Of a DNA stretch of 64,000 nt, positions 17,300 through 28,677 are shown one piece after another. The notes under the pieces are model-generated. The model was not told the origin of the DNA and made no database searches. It saw nothing but the letters and a program-made list of their open reading frames with translations. Source of the stretch: Minwuia sp. (lineage in GTDB: Bacteria > Pseudomonadota > Alphaproteobacteria > Minwuiales > Minwuiaceae); the NCBI GenBank assembly GCA_029210175.1, contig JARGPL010000004.1, positions 1 to 64,000 on the forward strand, given 5' to 3'. The translations under genes were made by a program, and so were the position numbers. Positions within the stretch are counted from its first letter, which is position 1, and each line of letters opens with the position of its first letter.

Positions 17300-17323
17300 C
17301 CCGGGGCGCCCGTGCGCCCCGGG
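17300..17323. terminator. Perfect GC-rich hairpin between convergent GNAT and gltA genes
   Basis: CCCGGGGCGC (17300-17309) pairs perfectly with GCGCCCCGGG (17314-17323) around CCGT. On the plus strand it is followed by GGTGTTTTG, so it could end rightward transcription of the aroG operon; it also lies about 35 bases beyond the gltA stop. The remaining 17124-17357 interval shows no supported gene. Confidence 0.6.
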
Positions 17324-17357
17324 GGTGTTTTGAAGCCCGAACGCGGGCCATTGCCAA

Positions 17358-18662
17358 TTACCTCTTGTGGATCGGCGTGTAGGGACGCTGAGCCGGGCCG
17401 GTATAGAGCTGGCGCGGGCGACCGATCTTCTGGTGCGGATCCTGGATCATCTCGTTCCACTGGGCGACCCAACCGACGGTGCGGGCCAGGGCGAACAGCA
17501 CCGTGAACATGTCCACCGGAAAGCCCATCGCCTTCAGGATGATGCCGGAATAGAAATCGACGTTCGGATACAGCTTCTTCTCGACGAAGTAAGGATCTTC
17601 CAGCGCGACCTTTTCGAGCGCCATGGCGATCTGCAGCAGCGGGTCGTCCTGCACGCCCAGGCGATCCAGAACCTCATGACAGGTTTGCTGCATCACGGTC
17701 GCGCGCGGATCGTAGTTCTTGTACACCCGGTGACCGAAGCCCATCAGGCGGAACGGATCATCCCTGTCCTTCGCCTTCTTGACGAATTCACCGACCCGGT
17801 CCGGGGTGCCGATTTCGTTCAGCATCTTCAGAACGGCTTCGTTGGCACCACCATGTGCCGGGCCCCAGAGGCTGGCGATACCTGCTGCGATGCAGGCAAA
17901 CGGGTTGGCACCGGACGAACCGGCAAGACGCACCGTTGACGTGGATGCATTCTGTTCGTGGTCGGCGTGCAGGATGAAGATCTTGTCCATTGCCTTCGCC
18001 AGCACGGGGTCGATCCGGTATTCCTCCGCCGGGACGCCGAACATCATGTCCAGGAACCGCTCGGAATAGGTCAGGTCGTTCTTCGGATAAACGAAGGGCT
18101 GTCCGATGGAGTACTTGTAGGCCCAGGCGGCAATCGTCGGCATCTTCGCAACCAGCCGGTAGGATGCGATTTCACGCTGCTTCGGATCATTGATGTCGGT
18201 TGAGTCGTGATAAAACGCGCTCATCGCGCCGACGACACCGCACATGATGGCCATCGGATGGGCATCGCGACGGAAGCCACGGAAGAAATAGTTCATCTGG
18301 TCATGCAGCATGGTGTGCCGCGTGACGGTATTCACGTAGTCCGCCTTCTCTTCAGCCGACGGCAATTCACCGTTCAGCAGCAGGTAGCAGACCTCAAGAT
18401 AATCAGAGTGTTCGGCCAGTTCGTCGATGCTGTAGCCACGATGCAGCAGGATACCCTGATCACCGTCAATGTAAGAGATTTCTGATTGGCAGCTTGCCGT
18501 CGACGTGAAACCCGGATCGTAGGTGAACTGGCCCGTCTGGGCATAGAGCTTGCGGATATCGAGAACGTCAGGGCCGACCGTGCCTGACAGAACGTCGATG
18601 TCCATGTTCGACCCTCCACCGATCGCAAGGTTTGCACTACCGGTTTTCTTTGCGTCATCCAT
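17358..18662 (-). CDS. gltA: Citrate synthase
   Basis: This enzyme condenses acetyl-CoA and oxaloacetate to citrate at the entry of the TCA cycle. The 434-residue type II (hexameric, gram-negative) enzyme has [46 protein letters not shown], the catalytic His segment [61 protein letters not shown] with the second His, and [19 protein letters not shown] with the catalytic Asp. ATG 18662 fits the family length. The 139-base gap to gltX upstream probably holds its promoter. Confidence 0.98.
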   Translation of the reverse strand: MDDAKKTGSANLAIGGGSNMDIDVLSGTVGPDVLDIRKLYAQTGQFTYDPGFTSTASCQSEISYIDGDQGILLHRGYSIDELAEHSDYLEVCYLLLNGELPSAEEKADYVNTVTRHTMLHDQMNYFFRGFRRDAHPMAIMCGVVGAMSAFYHDSTDINDPKQREIASYRLVAKMPTIAAWAYKYSIGQPFVYPKNDLTYSERFLDMMFGVPAEEYRIDPVLAKAMDKIFILHADHEQNASTSTVRLAGSSGANPFACIAAGIASLWGPAHGGANEAVLKMLNEIGTPDRVGEFVKKAKDRDDPFRLMGFGHRVYKNYDPRATVMQQTCHEVLDRLGVQDDPLLQIAMALEKVALEDPYFVEKKLYPNVDFYSGIILKAMGFPVDMFTVLFALARTVGWVAQWNEMIQDPHQKIGRPRQLYTGPAQRPYTPIHKR

Positions 18663-18801
18663 GTTCTGACCCCCGTCTGTTACTTCCGCACGTCATGCCG
18701 ATGGGACGGAAACGTTTCATCCCGCATGTGCGAACCATTATACTCAAAGCTTGCTTCGTGAACACGTCCGGTGTCGCGCTTGCGTCCAAATCACTGACAC
18801 G

Positions 18802-20196
<1,395 letters not shown>

Positions 20197-20266
20197 CGGT
20201 GTTTCTCCTGTAGGCAGAAAGACATAAGGTTCGCATGGGGATCGGAGTCCACAGCGGGAGGCGGTC

Positions 20267-22432
20267 ATGTATCACATCGCCCGGCAGGTGACGAGACGAC
20301 TGACACTTTACGCTGCCATGACCGGTGCGGTTCTGGTCCATCCGTTCGATTCCCTGACGCTGGCGATTGCGCGCGAACGTACCCGCCTGTTCTTCTGGCT
20401 GCCGGTCCTGTTCGGTGTCGGGATCAGTGTCTATTTCGCCCTGCCGGTGGAGCCGAGCCGTCTGATCGTCGCCGTGATTGGCCTGCTGTCGGTCTTCGGC
20501 GCCTGGCAACTGCGGCACACGGGCCTGTCGTTCTGGGCGCTGGGCCTGGCGATGGTGGCCCTGGGCCTTGTCGCGGCAACGGTTCGCACGGAGATCGTTT
20601 CCACGCCGGTCCTGCCGGCAGAGATCGGCCCGGCAGAACTGATGGGCACCGTGACCCGGCGCGAAGTGCGCGAGAAGGATACCCGACTGACAGTCCGCCT
20701 CGACGGCTTTGCCGGGTTGCGCGCCGAAGACCTGCCGGGCCATGTCCGCCTGACGGTCAGGACAGCGGGTGACGACGCACAATCCGGGGACCGGATCATG
20801 GTGCGCGCAACCCTGCTGCCCCCGTCACCGCCGGTGGAGCCGGGGGCTTTCGATTTCCAGCGCTATGCCTTCTATCGTGGCATCGGGGCCAACGGCTACG
20901 CCATGGGGCCGGTGATCATCACGGCGACGGCCAGTGCAACGGCGCAACCGATCGCCCAGATCCGCGATGGATTGACGGCGCGCATACGCGCAGCACTGGA
21001 CAATGCTGCGGGGGGCGTCGCGGTGGCCCTGCTGGTGGGGGAGCGTGGCGGCATTCCGGCGTCTGACACGGCGGCGCTGCGGGACGCGGGGCTGGCGCAC
21101 CTGCTGGCGATTTCCGGACTGCACATGGGTCTGGTCAGCGGCTTCCTGTTCTGGCTGATCCGGCTGGGGCTGGCGCTCCGCCCCGCAATCGCCCTGCATT
21201 TTCCGATCAAGAAGATCGCTGCCGTCGCCGCTTTGACCGGCGCGCTGGCCTATCTGCTGCTGACAGGCGGTTCCGTGCCGACGATCCGCGCCTTTGTCAT
21301 GGTGGGGCTGGTCATGCTCGCTGTCCTGACCGACCGTCGCGCGATCTCGTTGCGCACGGTCGCACTGGCCGCGCTGGTGGTCCTGGCCATGACGCCGGAG
21401 ACCTTGCTGGAACCGGGGTTCCAGATGTCGTTCGCCGCCGTTGTCGCGCTGGTTGCGGTCTATGAACGCTTTGGCGACCGCATGCTGCGCCGCACGCATG
21501 ATACCAGCCTGCCGATGCGCATGCTGATCTATCTGGCCGGCGTCTGCGTGACGACGCTCGTCGCCGGGCTCGCCACCGCACCCTTCGCGATCTACCACTT
21601 CGGGCGGGTCGCGGACTATGGCGTGCTGGCCAATCTGGCGGCGGTGCCCGTCATGGCGTTCTGGGTGATGCCAGCGGGAACATTGTCGATTCTCGCCATG
21701 CCGCTGGGTCTGGAACTGCTGCCGCTTTGGTTCATGGGGCAGGGGATCGATCTGATCCTGATCATTGCACATGCGGTTGCCGGTCTGGATGGCGCGGTGC
21801 GCCTGGTGCCCGCGATGCCGGCTGCGGGGCTGGTTGCGGTGACGCTGGGGGGGCTGTGGCTCTGCCTCTGGTCCGGTTCCTGGCGGCTTTTCGGCTGGCT
21901 GCCGATCTGCATCGGCATGGTGACGCCATACCTCATCGACCCGCCCCTGCTGCGGATCACCGGTGATGGCCGATTGACGGGTATCACCACAGCGGCGGGG
22001 GGCATGCTGCTTTCGTCGGAACGGCGGGAGAAATTCGTGGCGTCACAATGGCTGGCGCGGGTGGGGCAGACGGACCCGGCCGGACGCTGGCCGCATGCCG
22101 GTGCCAGTGCAGATGGCAGCCTGCGCTGTGATCTGCTGGGCTGCATCCTGCGCCGTGACGGCTGGATGATCGCTCTGCCGACCGATGCGCGCGCGGTGGA
22201 CGAAGACTGTGGCCGTGCCGATGTTGTCGTGGCGACCGTGCCTGTCAACGGACGCTGCCCGTCCGCCCGGGTCGTGGTGGATGTATTCGATCTCTGGCGG
22301 GACGGGCCGCATGTCCTGTATCTCGGCCCGGATCAGGGGCCGCAGGTTCGCACCGTCAACGGTTCACGCGGGGATCGGCCATGGGTCTGGCGACCGATCC
22401 CGCGCAAGGACTGGTACTGGGGCCGAAACTGA
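20267..22432 (+). CDS. comEC: ComEC/Rec2 family DNA-uptake/competence channel protein
   Basis: The 721-residue membrane protein has an N-terminal helix-rich DUF4131-type region (residues about 40-200), the ComEC core with the diagnostic [22 protein letters not shown] and the [20 protein letters not shown] segment, [15 protein letters not shown], several more helices, and a C-terminal soluble part. In many ComEC proteins that last part is a metallo-beta-lactamase-like domain; here (about 570-721) the H-x-H-x-D-H zinc motif is absent, as is common in alphaproteobacteria. It probably acts as the inner-membrane DNA channel. It begins about 70 bases from gltX on the other strand and converges with lexA across a hairpin. 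Confidence 0.9.
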   Translation: MYHIARQVTRRLTLYAAMTGAVLVHPFDSLTLAIARERTRLFFWLPVLFGVGISVYFALPVEPSRLIVAVIGLLSVFGAWQLRHTGLSFWALGLAMVALGLVAATVRTEIVSTPVLPAEIGPAELMGTVTRREVREKDTRLTVRLDGFAGLRAEDLPGHVRLTVRTAGDDAQSGDRIMVRATLLPPSPPVEPGAFDFQRYAFYRGIGANGYAMGPVIITATASATAQPIAQIRDGLTARIRAALDNAAGGVAVALLVGERGGIPASDTAALRDAGLAHLLAISGLHMGLVSGFLFWLIRLGLALRPAIALHFPIKKIAAVAALTGALAYLLLTGGSVPTIRAFVMVGLVMLAVLTDRRAISLRTVALAALVVLAMTPETLLEPGFQMSFAAVVALVAVYERFGDRMLRRTHDTSLPMRMLIYLAGVCVTTLVAGLATAPFAIYHFGRVADYGVLANLAAVPVMAFWVMPAGTLSILAMPLGLELLPLWFMGQGIDLILIIAHAVAGLDGAVRLVPAMPAAGLVAVTLGGLWLCLWSGSWRLFGWLPICIGMVTPYLIDPPLLRITGDGRLTGITTAAGGMLLSSERREKFVASQWLARVGQTDPAGRWPHAGASADGSLRCDLLGCILRRDGWMIALPTDARAVDEDCGRADVVVATVPVNGRCPSARVVVDVFDLWRDGPHVLYLGPDQGPQVRTVNGSRGDRPWVWRPIPRKDWYWGRN

Positions 22433-22438
22433 CGGCAT

Positions 22439-22467
22439 GGCTGGTGCAGGCCGGAATTGCACCAGCC
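22439..22467. terminator. Bidirectional hairpin terminator between comEC and lexA
   Basis: GGCTGGTGCA (22439-22448) pairs perfectly with TGCACCAGCC (22458-22467) around a nine-base loop. It lies six bases after the comEC stop and 16 bases beyond the lexA stop, so it can serve both converging transcripts. Confidence 0.7.
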
Positions 22468-22482
22468 CGATGCGACGAACAA

Positions 22483-23211
22483 TCAGTACTGGCGGAAGAG
22501 TGCCACCAGCCGACCCTGCACACGCACCTGATCGGGGCGGTAGATGCGGGTCTCGTAGGCCGGGTTCTCTGGTTCCAGCGCAATGGCGTTGCTGCGGCGG
22601 CGCAGGCGTTTCAGGGTGACTTCCTCCCCCTCCACCAGGGCGACGACGACGCTGCCGTTGTCGGCAACGTCACCGCGTTCGATGATGACGGTATCGCCGT
22701 CCAGGATTCCTGCGTTGATCATGGAGTCACCGGCGACTTCAAGCGCGTAATGCTCCCCGCGTCCGACCATGTGCGATGGCACATCGACATAGTTCGAATG
22801 GTCGCGCAGCGCTTCGATCGGTGTACCGGCGGCGATCCGGCCGTAGAGCGGCAGGCTGACGGTATCGCTGGCCGTGCGCGATGGCGGCGGCGGTGCGGCG
22901 GAAAGCGGCAGATCGGGATTGCTCACCACGGTGGGGCGAAACGCGCCATGGCTGAGGACGGGTTCGCCTGAGGCACGGCGACCGGCAGGGGTCGCGGCAT
23001 CGGGCATCCGCAGAACCTCCAGCGCGCGGGCGCGATGCGGCAGGCGACGGATGAAGCCCCGTTCCTCCAGCGCCGTGATCAGGCGATGGATGCCGGACTT
23101 GGACTTCAGGTTCAGGGCGTCCTTCATTTCGTCGAAGGACGGTGAGACACCATTCTTGTTCAGGTGTTCATCCACGAACAGAAGCAGTTCGTGCTGTTTT
23201 CGGGTCAGCAT
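22483..23211 (-). CDS. lexA: LexA SOS repressor
   Basis: The 242-residue product has the LexA winged helix-turn-helix ([28 protein letters not shown]...[20 protein letters not shown]), a long Pro/Ala linker, the self-cleavage site IAAG with Ala128-Gly129, the S24 peptidase Ser163 in GDSMINAGI and Lys201 in EVTLKRL. All autocleavage residues are present, so it should respond to RecA. The linker is longer than in Escherichia coli LexA, as usual in alphaproteobacteria. A GTTC-N7-GTTC box lies about 130 bases upstream, which suggests autoregulation. Confidence 0.97.
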   Translation of the reverse strand: MLTRKQHELLLFVDEHLNKNGVSPSFDEMKDALNLKSKSGIHRLITALEERGFIRRLPHRARALEVLRMPDAATPAGRRASGEPVLSHGAFRPTVVSNPDLPLSAAPPPPSRTASDTVSLPLYGRIAAGTPIEALRDHSNYVDVPSHMVGRGEHYALEVAGDSMINAGILDGDTVIIERGDVADNGSVVVALVEGEEVTLKRLRRRSNAIALEPENPAYETRIYRPDQVRVQGRLVALFRQY

Positions 23212-23341
23212 GGTCGTCCCCCCGCTGAAAGCACTGCCATGCAGTGCGTTGCATAGGCCTTGCGCGTTGCGTTGCCGTCCGACCGTCCTGCGAGACGTGT
23301 GGCTGAGAACCCAAAACGAATCACCCGGCCAGACCGTCTAT

Positions 23342-23356
23342 GTTCTATGAAAGTTC
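23342..23356. promoter_or_regulatory. LexA binding site (alphaproteobacterial SOS box)
   Basis: GTTC-TATGAAA-GTTC matches the direct-repeat box GTTC-N7-GTTC known for LexA in alphaproteobacteria. It lies between the lexA start (23211) and the moeA stop (23422), about 130 bases upstream of lexA. The spacing is generous, so the lexA promoter may lie between the box and the gene. A further GTTC occurs at 23372. Confidence 0.7.
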
Positions 23357-23421
23357 CCAAATTCCGTCAATGTTCCTGTTTCAACCCGGCGTTGGTCCCG
23401 AAATGATGCAGGGCAGGAACG

Positions 23422-24627
23422 TTAGATCAATCCATTCAGGGGAATGAACGAAATCGGGCTGCCCGCCGACAGGGCAGGTGCATGGGGTGCACGTATGGCG
23501 AGTGCACCGGCCCGGGACAGGACATGCAGCATGCTGGAGTCCTGTCTGGCGAACGGGGTGACGGTTGCCTGCCCGTCTGCATTGATGCGGAGTTCGCTGC
23601 GCAGGTAGTCCTCACGGCGATCATTCCCCGGCAGGTCACGGCCCAGCATAGCTGTCCGGATCTGCGGTTCGATGTCGTCGGCACCCAGCATCTGGCGGAT
23701 TGCAGGGCGCAGGAACAACAGGCCGCAGACGACCGCGGATACCGGGTTGCCGGGCAGTCCGAGCAGGCGCACGTCACCGAACTGACCAAACATCAGCGGC
23801 TTGCCGGGGCGCATGGCGATACGCCAGAAATCGAGCGCCAGCCCTTCATTGGCCAGCACGTCCTGCACCAGATCATGGTCACCGACGGATGCCCCGCCCA
23901 GGGTAACAAGCATGTCGCAGCCATTGGCGCGGGACGCGGCTTCCGCCAGCGCGTCCGGGCGGTCAGGTGCGATGCCGATGTCGACAGGTTCTGCACCCGC
24001 GCGCCGGACCAGTGCCGCCAGCGAGATCGCGTTGGATGACACGATCTGGTTCGGCCCCAGTGCCTCACCGGGACGCACCAGTTCGTCGCCCGTGGACAAC
24101 AGGGCGATGCGTGGCCGCCGTCGCACGCCAACCCAGGGGACATTCATGGCAGCAAGCAACCCGAGGTCGCGCGGCGCGAGTTCCCGCCCCGGCACCAGAC
24201 CTGTTTCACCGGCGCGGAAATCGAGTCCCGCCCGGCGAACATAGGTGCCACCTGGCACGGATTCCCAGGCTGTGACCGACCGGCCTGAAACATCCGTGTC
24301 TTCCTGGATCAGGATGGTATCGGTCCCCGCGGGCAGCGGGGCGCCGGTGAAGATACGGACGCACTCGCCTGGTTTCACCGCGCCTTCATGGCCGTGCCCT
24401 GCTGCTGATTCCCCGACACATGTCAGCACGGCACCCGGCTGGGCAACATCGCTGCCAAGGACCGCATAGCCATCCATGGCGGACAGATCCGCCGGGGGTT
24501 GGGTGCGTTGGGCGATGGCGGGTTCCGCGAGGACCCGTCCGTCAGCTTCCGCGATGGAAATCCATTCGGCGGGCATCAGCGGCATCTGTGCCAGGATACG
24601 CTGCCGCGCCTCCGTCACCGGAATCAT
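23422..24627 (-). CDS. moeA: Molybdopterin molybdotransferase MoeA
   Basis: MoeA inserts molybdate into adenylated molybdopterin to finish the molybdenum cofactor. The 401-residue product has the N-terminal domain with [45 protein letters not shown], the [42 protein letters not shown] segment, [17 protein letters not shown] for the catalytic domain, and [37 protein letters not shown] 24627 overlaps the moaC stop (ATGA), so it is coupled to moaC; the frame extending to 24714 lies inside moaC. It is the last gene of the trpGDC-moaC-moeA operon. Confidence 0.95.
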   Translation of the reverse strand: MIPVTEARQRILAQMPLMPAEWISIAEADGRVLAEPAIAQRTQPPADLSAMDGYAVLGSDVAQPGAVLTCVGESAAGHGHEGAVKPGECVRIFTGAPLPAGTDTILIQEDTDVSGRSVTAWESVPGGTYVRRAGLDFRAGETGLVPGRELAPRDLGLLAAMNVPWVGVRRRPRIALLSTGDELVRPGEALGPNQIVSSNAISLAALVRRAGAEPVDIGIAPDRPDALAEAASRANGCDMLVTLGGASVGDHDLVQDVLANEGLALDFWRIAMRPGKPLMFGQFGDVRLLGLPGNPVSAVVCGLLFLRPAIRQMLGADDIEPQIRTAMLGRDLPGNDRREDYLRSELRINADGQATVTPFARQDSSMLHVLSRAGALAIRAPHAPALSAGSPISFIPLNGLI

Positions 24628-25103
24628 GGTGCTTCGTATCGGCCGGACTTGCCGCCGTCCTTGAACAGCAGCCGAACGTTCTCGATCACCATGCCCCGGT
24701 CCACGGCCTTGCACATGTCATAGACCGTCAGCGCGGCGATGGAGGCGGCAGTCAGGGCCTCCATCTCCACCCCTGTCTTGCCGCGCAGCTTGCAGGTGGC
24801 GCGGATGACGATGGCCGGGGCAGGCGTGTCTTCCGTGGTCAGGTCCAGCTCGACATTGGTCAGCGCCAGCGGATGGCAGAGCGGGATCAGGTCCGGCGTC
24901 TTCTTTGCCCCCATGATCCCGGCCAGACGCGCCACGCCCAGCACATCACCCTTGCTGGCCCGGCCTTCGCGGATCAGGGCAAGTGTTTCGGGCAACATGG
25001 TGATGCGGGATTCTGCCGTGGCGGACCGTTCGGTCTCCGCCTTGTCACCGACATCCACCATGCGGGCGGCACCGGTTTCGTCGAAGTGAGTGAACCCGGC
25101 CAT
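24624..25103 (-). CDS. moaC: Cyclic pyranopterin monophosphate synthase MoaC
   Basis: MoaC converts the MoaA product into cyclic pyranopterin monophosphate, an early molybdenum-cofactor step. The 159-residue protein is full length and contains [58 protein letters not shown] (the LCHPL motif), [28 protein letters not shown] with the catalytic Lys-Asp region, and the closing [10 protein letters not shown]. It starts a few bases after trpC ends and overlaps moeA. Confidence 0.97.
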   Translation of the reverse strand: MAGFTHFDETGAARMVDVGDKAETERSATAESRITMLPETLALIREGRASKGDVLGVARLAGIMGAKKTPDLIPLCHPLALTNVELDLTTEDTPAPAIVIRATCKLRGKTGVEMEALTAASIAALTVYDMCKAVDRGMVIENVRLLFKDGGKSGRYEAP

Positions 25104-25105
25104 GA

Positions 25106-25924
25106 TCAGGACACCGCTTGCAGGGATGCGTCGTCGCCCAGCAGGTCGCGCACGGCCCAGGCCACATCATCCTGTCGCATCAGGCTCTCGCCAATCAGGA
25201 AGCTGCGGCACCCGGCTTCGGCCATCCGGTCGAGATCGGCACGTCCGCCCAGCCCGCTCTCGCTGACTGCAACGCAATTGTCCGGCAACGCGGCGGCGCA
25301 CTGGATTGTGGCTTCCAGACTCACCTCCAGGGTCTTCAGGTTACGGTTGTTGATGCCGATCAGGCGGCTCTTCAGGCAGGCCCGGGCGCGCGTCAGTTCA
25401 TCGACATCGTGCACTTCCACCAGAACATCCATGCCCCAGTGGCGGGCGGCGTCCTCCAGTTCCTGCGCCTGGCCGTCGGTCAGTGCCGCCATGATCAGCA
25501 GGATGCAGTCGGCCCCCAGTGCTCGCGCCTCCGCCACCTGGTAGGTGTCGAGCATGAAATCCTTGCGCAGGACCGGCAGATCAACCGCTGCCCGCGCCGT
25601 AACCATGTAGCTGTCGGCCCCCTGGAAGTAGGGAATGTCCGTCAGCACCGACAGGCAGGACGCGCCGCCAGCCTCATAAGCGCGGGCCAGCGACGGTGGG
25701 TCGAAGTCAGCCCGGATCAGCCCCTTCGACGGCGAAGCCTTCTTGATCTCCGTGATCAGGCCATAGCGTCCGGCGGCCTGATCACGCTCCAGCGCAGCAA
25801 TGAAGCCGCGTGGCGCATCCTGGACCCTTGCCGCCGCTTCCACCGCAGCCAGCGGTCGCTCGGCCTTGCAGGCGGCGACATGGTCGCGCTTGTCGTCGCA
25901 GATCTTGTCGAGAACGGTCCCCAT
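25106..25924 (-). CDS. trpC: Indole-3-glycerol-phosphate synthase TrpC
   Basis: TrpC makes indole-3-glycerol phosphate in tryptophan synthesis. The 272-residue TIM barrel has [41 protein letters not shown] (catalytic Lys in IKKASPS), [57 protein letters not shown] (N-N-R-N-L-x-T) and [15 protein letters not shown]. It is monofunctional, with no fused TrpF. It sits two bases after trpD and three before moaC, inside one operon. Confidence 0.97.
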   Translation of the reverse strand: MGTVLDKICDDKRDHVAACKAERPLAAVEAAARVQDAPRGFIAALERDQAAGRYGLITEIKKASPSKGLIRADFDPPSLARAYEAGGASCLSVLTDIPYFQGADSYMVTARAAVDLPVLRKDFMLDTYQVAEARALGADCILLIMAALTDGQAQELEDAARHWGMDVLVEVHDVDELTRARACLKSRLIGINNRNLKTLEVSLEATIQCAAALPDNCVAVSESGLGGRADLDRMAEAGCRSFLIGESLMRQDDVAWAVRDLLGDDASLQAVS

Positions 25925-25926
25925 GC

Positions 25927-26964
25927 TCAGGCTTTCCCGTCTTCGTTGGAAATGCGGACAAGCTGTTCCAGCCGGGCCAGGGCCTGGCCGTTGTCCAGAA
26001 CCGCAGCTGCCATGGCCGCCCCATCCTTCAGGTTCGCTGCCTTCTCCGCCACGATCAGGCCCGCCGCGGCATTCAGCAGCACGATGTCGCGAAACGCATT
26101 CCGATCCCCCTGCAGCACGGCCCGCAGCGCCGCCGCATTGGCCGCTGGCTCGCCGCCTTTCAGGTCATCGGGCGACGCTGTCGGAAGACCGGCGTCGGCG
26201 GGGGTCACGTCAAAGGTACGAACCTCCCCATGGGCCAGCTCGGCCACGTGGGTGACACCGGTCGTCGTCAGTTCATCCATGCCATCGGCGCCATGCATGA
26301 TCCAGACACGTTCCGCCCCCAGCTTCTTCTGCACATGGGCCAGCGGCTCGACCCACTGGCGGGCGAAGACACCGATGATCTGGCGTTTCGCGCCTGCCGG
26401 GTTCGACAGCGGCCCCAGCAGGTTGAAGATCGTCCGGGTGCCGAGTTCCACTCGTGTCGGGCCGACATGGCGCATGGCCCCGTGATGGCGCGGGGCCATC
26501 AGGAAGCCGATGCTGGCTTCGCGCAGGGATTTCTCCACCAGTTCGAACGGGCATTCGATGTTGACGCCCAGCGCGGTCAGCACATCCGCGGCGCCGGTCT
26601 TTGACGACAGGGCACGGTTGCCGTGCTTGGCCACGGGAATGTCGTGGGCGGCCAGCACGAAGCTGACAGCGGTAGACACGTTCCATGTCCCCTTGGCATC
26701 GCCGCCGGTGCCGCAGGTGTCGATGGCGTTTGCCGGGGCCGTGATCCCGTTGGCCTTGGCGCGCATGGCCATGGCACCACCGGTAATCTCGTCAATGGTT
26801 TCACCGCGCACACGCAGCGCCATCAGGAATGCGCCCATCTGGGACGGGGTGGCATTGCCCGACATCATGATGTCGAAGGCGGTCCGGGCATCATCGACGG
26901 ACAGTTCCTCGCGGTCCGCGACCCGCCCGATCAGGGCCTTGAAGGTTTCGATCTCGTTGCTCAT
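25927..26964 (-). CDS. trpD: Anthranilate phosphoribosyltransferase TrpD
   Basis: TrpD transfers phosphoribosyl to anthranilate. The 345-residue protein is full length and has the glycine-rich PRPP loop [94 protein letters not shown], and [14 protein letters not shown] near the end. The ATG overlaps the trpG stop (TGATG), so the two are translationally coupled. Confidence 0.97.
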   Translation of the reverse strand: MSNEIETFKALIGRVADREELSVDDARTAFDIMMSGNATPSQMGAFLMALRVRGETIDEITGGAMAMRAKANGITAPANAIDTCGTGGDAKGTWNVSTAVSFVLAAHDIPVAKHGNRALSSKTGAADVLTALGVNIECPFELVEKSLREASIGFLMAPRHHGAMRHVGPTRVELGTRTIFNLLGPLSNPAGAKRQIIGVFARQWVEPLAHVQKKLGAERVWIMHGADGMDELTTTGVTHVAELAHGEVRTFDVTPADAGLPTASPDDLKGGEPAANAAALRAVLQGDRNAFRDIVLLNAAAGLIVAEKAANLKDGAAMAAAVLDNGQALARLEQLVRISNEDGKA

Positions 26965-27548
26965 CAGGCTGCCTTTCTCAATCCGGCAGAATTCAGGAAA
27001 TTGCCGAGCAGGGCGTGGCCGTGCTCCGAGGCAATGCTTTCCGGGTGGAACTGGACGCCGTGGACCGGTCGGTCACGATGCTGCAGCCCCATGATCACGC
27101 CGTCGGCAGTCCGCGCGGTAACCTGCAGGCAATCCGGCAGACCATCGGGTGATACGGTCAGTGAATGGTAGCGGGTGGCGGCGAAGCCATTCGGCAATCC
27201 GTCAAAGACACCTTGTCCGTCATGCTGTACCGCGGATGTCTTGCCATGCATCAGTTCCGCCGCGCGAACGACGGTGCCACCGAACGCCTGTCCGATGGTC
27301 TGGTGCCCCAGGCAAACGCCGAATATGGGCAGGTCAGCCGGCGCCGACTGGACCAGATCAAGCGAGATTCCTGCGCTTTCCGGGCGACCCGGCCCCGGTG
27401 ACAGGACAATGGCCTGTGGTCCGCTGGCCAGAACATCGGCGACGCTGATCATGTCGTTTCGCCAGACCACGACATCCGCCCCGAGCTCGCCCAGATAATG
27501 GACAAGATTGTAGGTGAAACTGTCATAGTTATCGATCAGCAGAATCAT
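26964..27548 (-). CDS. trpG: Anthranilate synthase component II (glutamine amidotransferase) TrpG
   Basis: This 194-residue class I glutamine amidotransferase supplies ammonia to TrpE. It has IDNYDSFTYNLVHYLGELG, VLSPGPGRPESAGI, the nucleophile Cys79 in FGVCLGHQTIGQAFGG, and GVQFHPESIASEHGHALLGNFL with the catalytic His and Glu. The same family serves folate synthesis as PabA, so it may be amphibolic. It is separated from trpE by an oppositely oriented gene, and must therefore have its own promoter in the 98-base gap to the divergent deacetylase gene. Confidence 0.95.
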   Translation of the reverse strand: MILLIDNYDSFTYNLVHYLGELGADVVVWRNDMISVADVLASGPQAIVLSPGPGRPESAGISLDLVQSAPADLPIFGVCLGHQTIGQAFGGTVVRAAELMHGKTSAVQHDGQGVFDGLPNGFAATRYHSLTVSPDGLPDCLQVTARTADGVIMGLQHRDRPVHGVQFHPESIASEHGHALLGNFLNSAGLRKAA

Positions 27549-27646
27549 GGCGTCGGTCCCAGGCGAAATGCGCCGGCGGGCACGTCGCTTACCGCCGTGC
27601 CGTCAGGGCGGCGTCAAGAAAACAGCGCGAACGCGGGGCGTCAAGC

Positions 27647-28582
27647 ATGTCGCAGCCAAAGGGCAGGGTGAAGAAGGTGATCGGGCAGCGAAAACACCAG
27701 CGACAACTGATTGTCGCCGGGGTCGGCATCGCCTGTGCGGTTCTGCTTGCCGTACTGCTCTGGCCGAACCGTGTCATGGCGCCTGTGACGCTTTATCCGC
27801 AGCAGGTTCTGGACAGCAGGGCGATGCCGGCTGGTGTCGCACGCAAGCCTCTCGTTGCCATGTACCTGCCCATAGCCATGCCGTCTGTCGCGCCGGTCCG
27901 GCAGCCGGATCGCCGCGCCCGCATCGCCATCGTGCTGGACGACATGGGGCCGAACCGGCCAGCGCTGGAGCGGGCGAGCCGTCTGCCGCCAGCGGTGAGC
28001 TTCGCATTTCTGCCCTATGCGCGGGATGTGCGTGCGCTGACGGCGGCGGCCCGGGCGGCGGGCCGCACCGTCCTGCTGCACATGCCGATGGAGCCGATGG
28101 GTACGGCCGACCCTGGGCCGGGGGCCTTGCTGCTGTCGCTCGACCCGGCGGAGCGGGACCGACGGTTGGTTGCCGCCCTGGCCGCCTTCGATCATCTCGA
28201 CGGGGTGAACAACCACATGGGAAGCCGTATCACGGCTGACCGGGCGGCCATGGATGCTGTCATGGCGCGGCTGAAGGGCAGGGGGCTGTTCTTCCTCGAT
28301 TCGCGCACGACCGGGGCCACGAAAGCCGCCGATGCTGCCGCACGGGCCGGGCTGGTGACGCTTTCGCGGGACGTATTCATCGATCCCGACGGCACGGGCG
28401 CAGAGGCACCTGATCAACTGCAACGCAGCCTGGCCATCGCTGCCAGGACGGGTCAGGCCATCGCCATCGGCCATCCGCATCGGTTGACACTGGACGCACT
28501 CGAAGCCTTCGTTGCGACGCTGGATCGAACCCGTTTCCGGCTTGTCAGCCTGTCGGAACTTGCCGCGACACAGACCGACTGA
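27647..28582 (+). CDS. Divergent polysaccharide deacetylase family protein (YibQ/DUF610 type)
   Basis: The 311-residue protein has an N-terminal membrane anchor (LIVAGVGIACAVLLAVLLW) and a periplasmic NodB-like domain. Key stretches are RIAIVLDDMGPNRPALERASRLPPAVSFAFLPYARD with the metal-binding Asp-Asp, LLHMPMEPMG, GVNNHMGSRITADRAAMDAVMARLKGRGLFFLDSRTT, and GHPHRLTLDAL. It probably deacetylates an envelope polysaccharide or peptidoglycan-related glycan. It lies in reverse orientation between trpG and trpE, splitting the tryptophan genes. Its closest usual neighbours elsewhere are envelope proteases, none of which is present here. Confidence 0.88.
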   Translation: MSQPKGRVKKVIGQRKHQRQLIVAGVGIACAVLLAVLLWPNRVMAPVTLYPQQVLDSRAMPAGVARKPLVAMYLPIAMPSVAPVRQPDRRARIAIVLDDMGPNRPALERASRLPPAVSFAFLPYARDVRALTAAARAAGRTVLLHMPMEPMGTADPGPGALLLSLDPAERDRRLVAALAAFDHLDGVNNHMGSRITADRAAMDAVMARLKGRGLFFLDSRTTGATKAADAAARAGLVTLSRDVFIDPDGTGAEAPDQLQRSLAIAARTGQAIAIGHPHRLTLDALEAFVATLDRTRFRLVSLSELAATQTD

Positions 28583-28677
28583 GCCATGCCGCCTGCGGCT
28601 GTCACCCCCCCCCCAAGCGACCGCTGACGCGGCCACTTCCCTTGGCTAAGGGGGGAAGGGCAGATGCGGATGCCGTG

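Noticed and set aside
17139-17357. A 72-codon minus-strand ORF with a C-terminal hydrophobic stretch
   Set aside because: It starts with TTG or ATG beside the gltA stop, contains the perfect GC hairpin in its middle and has no ribosome binding site; a small membrane protein cannot be excluded but is not supported.
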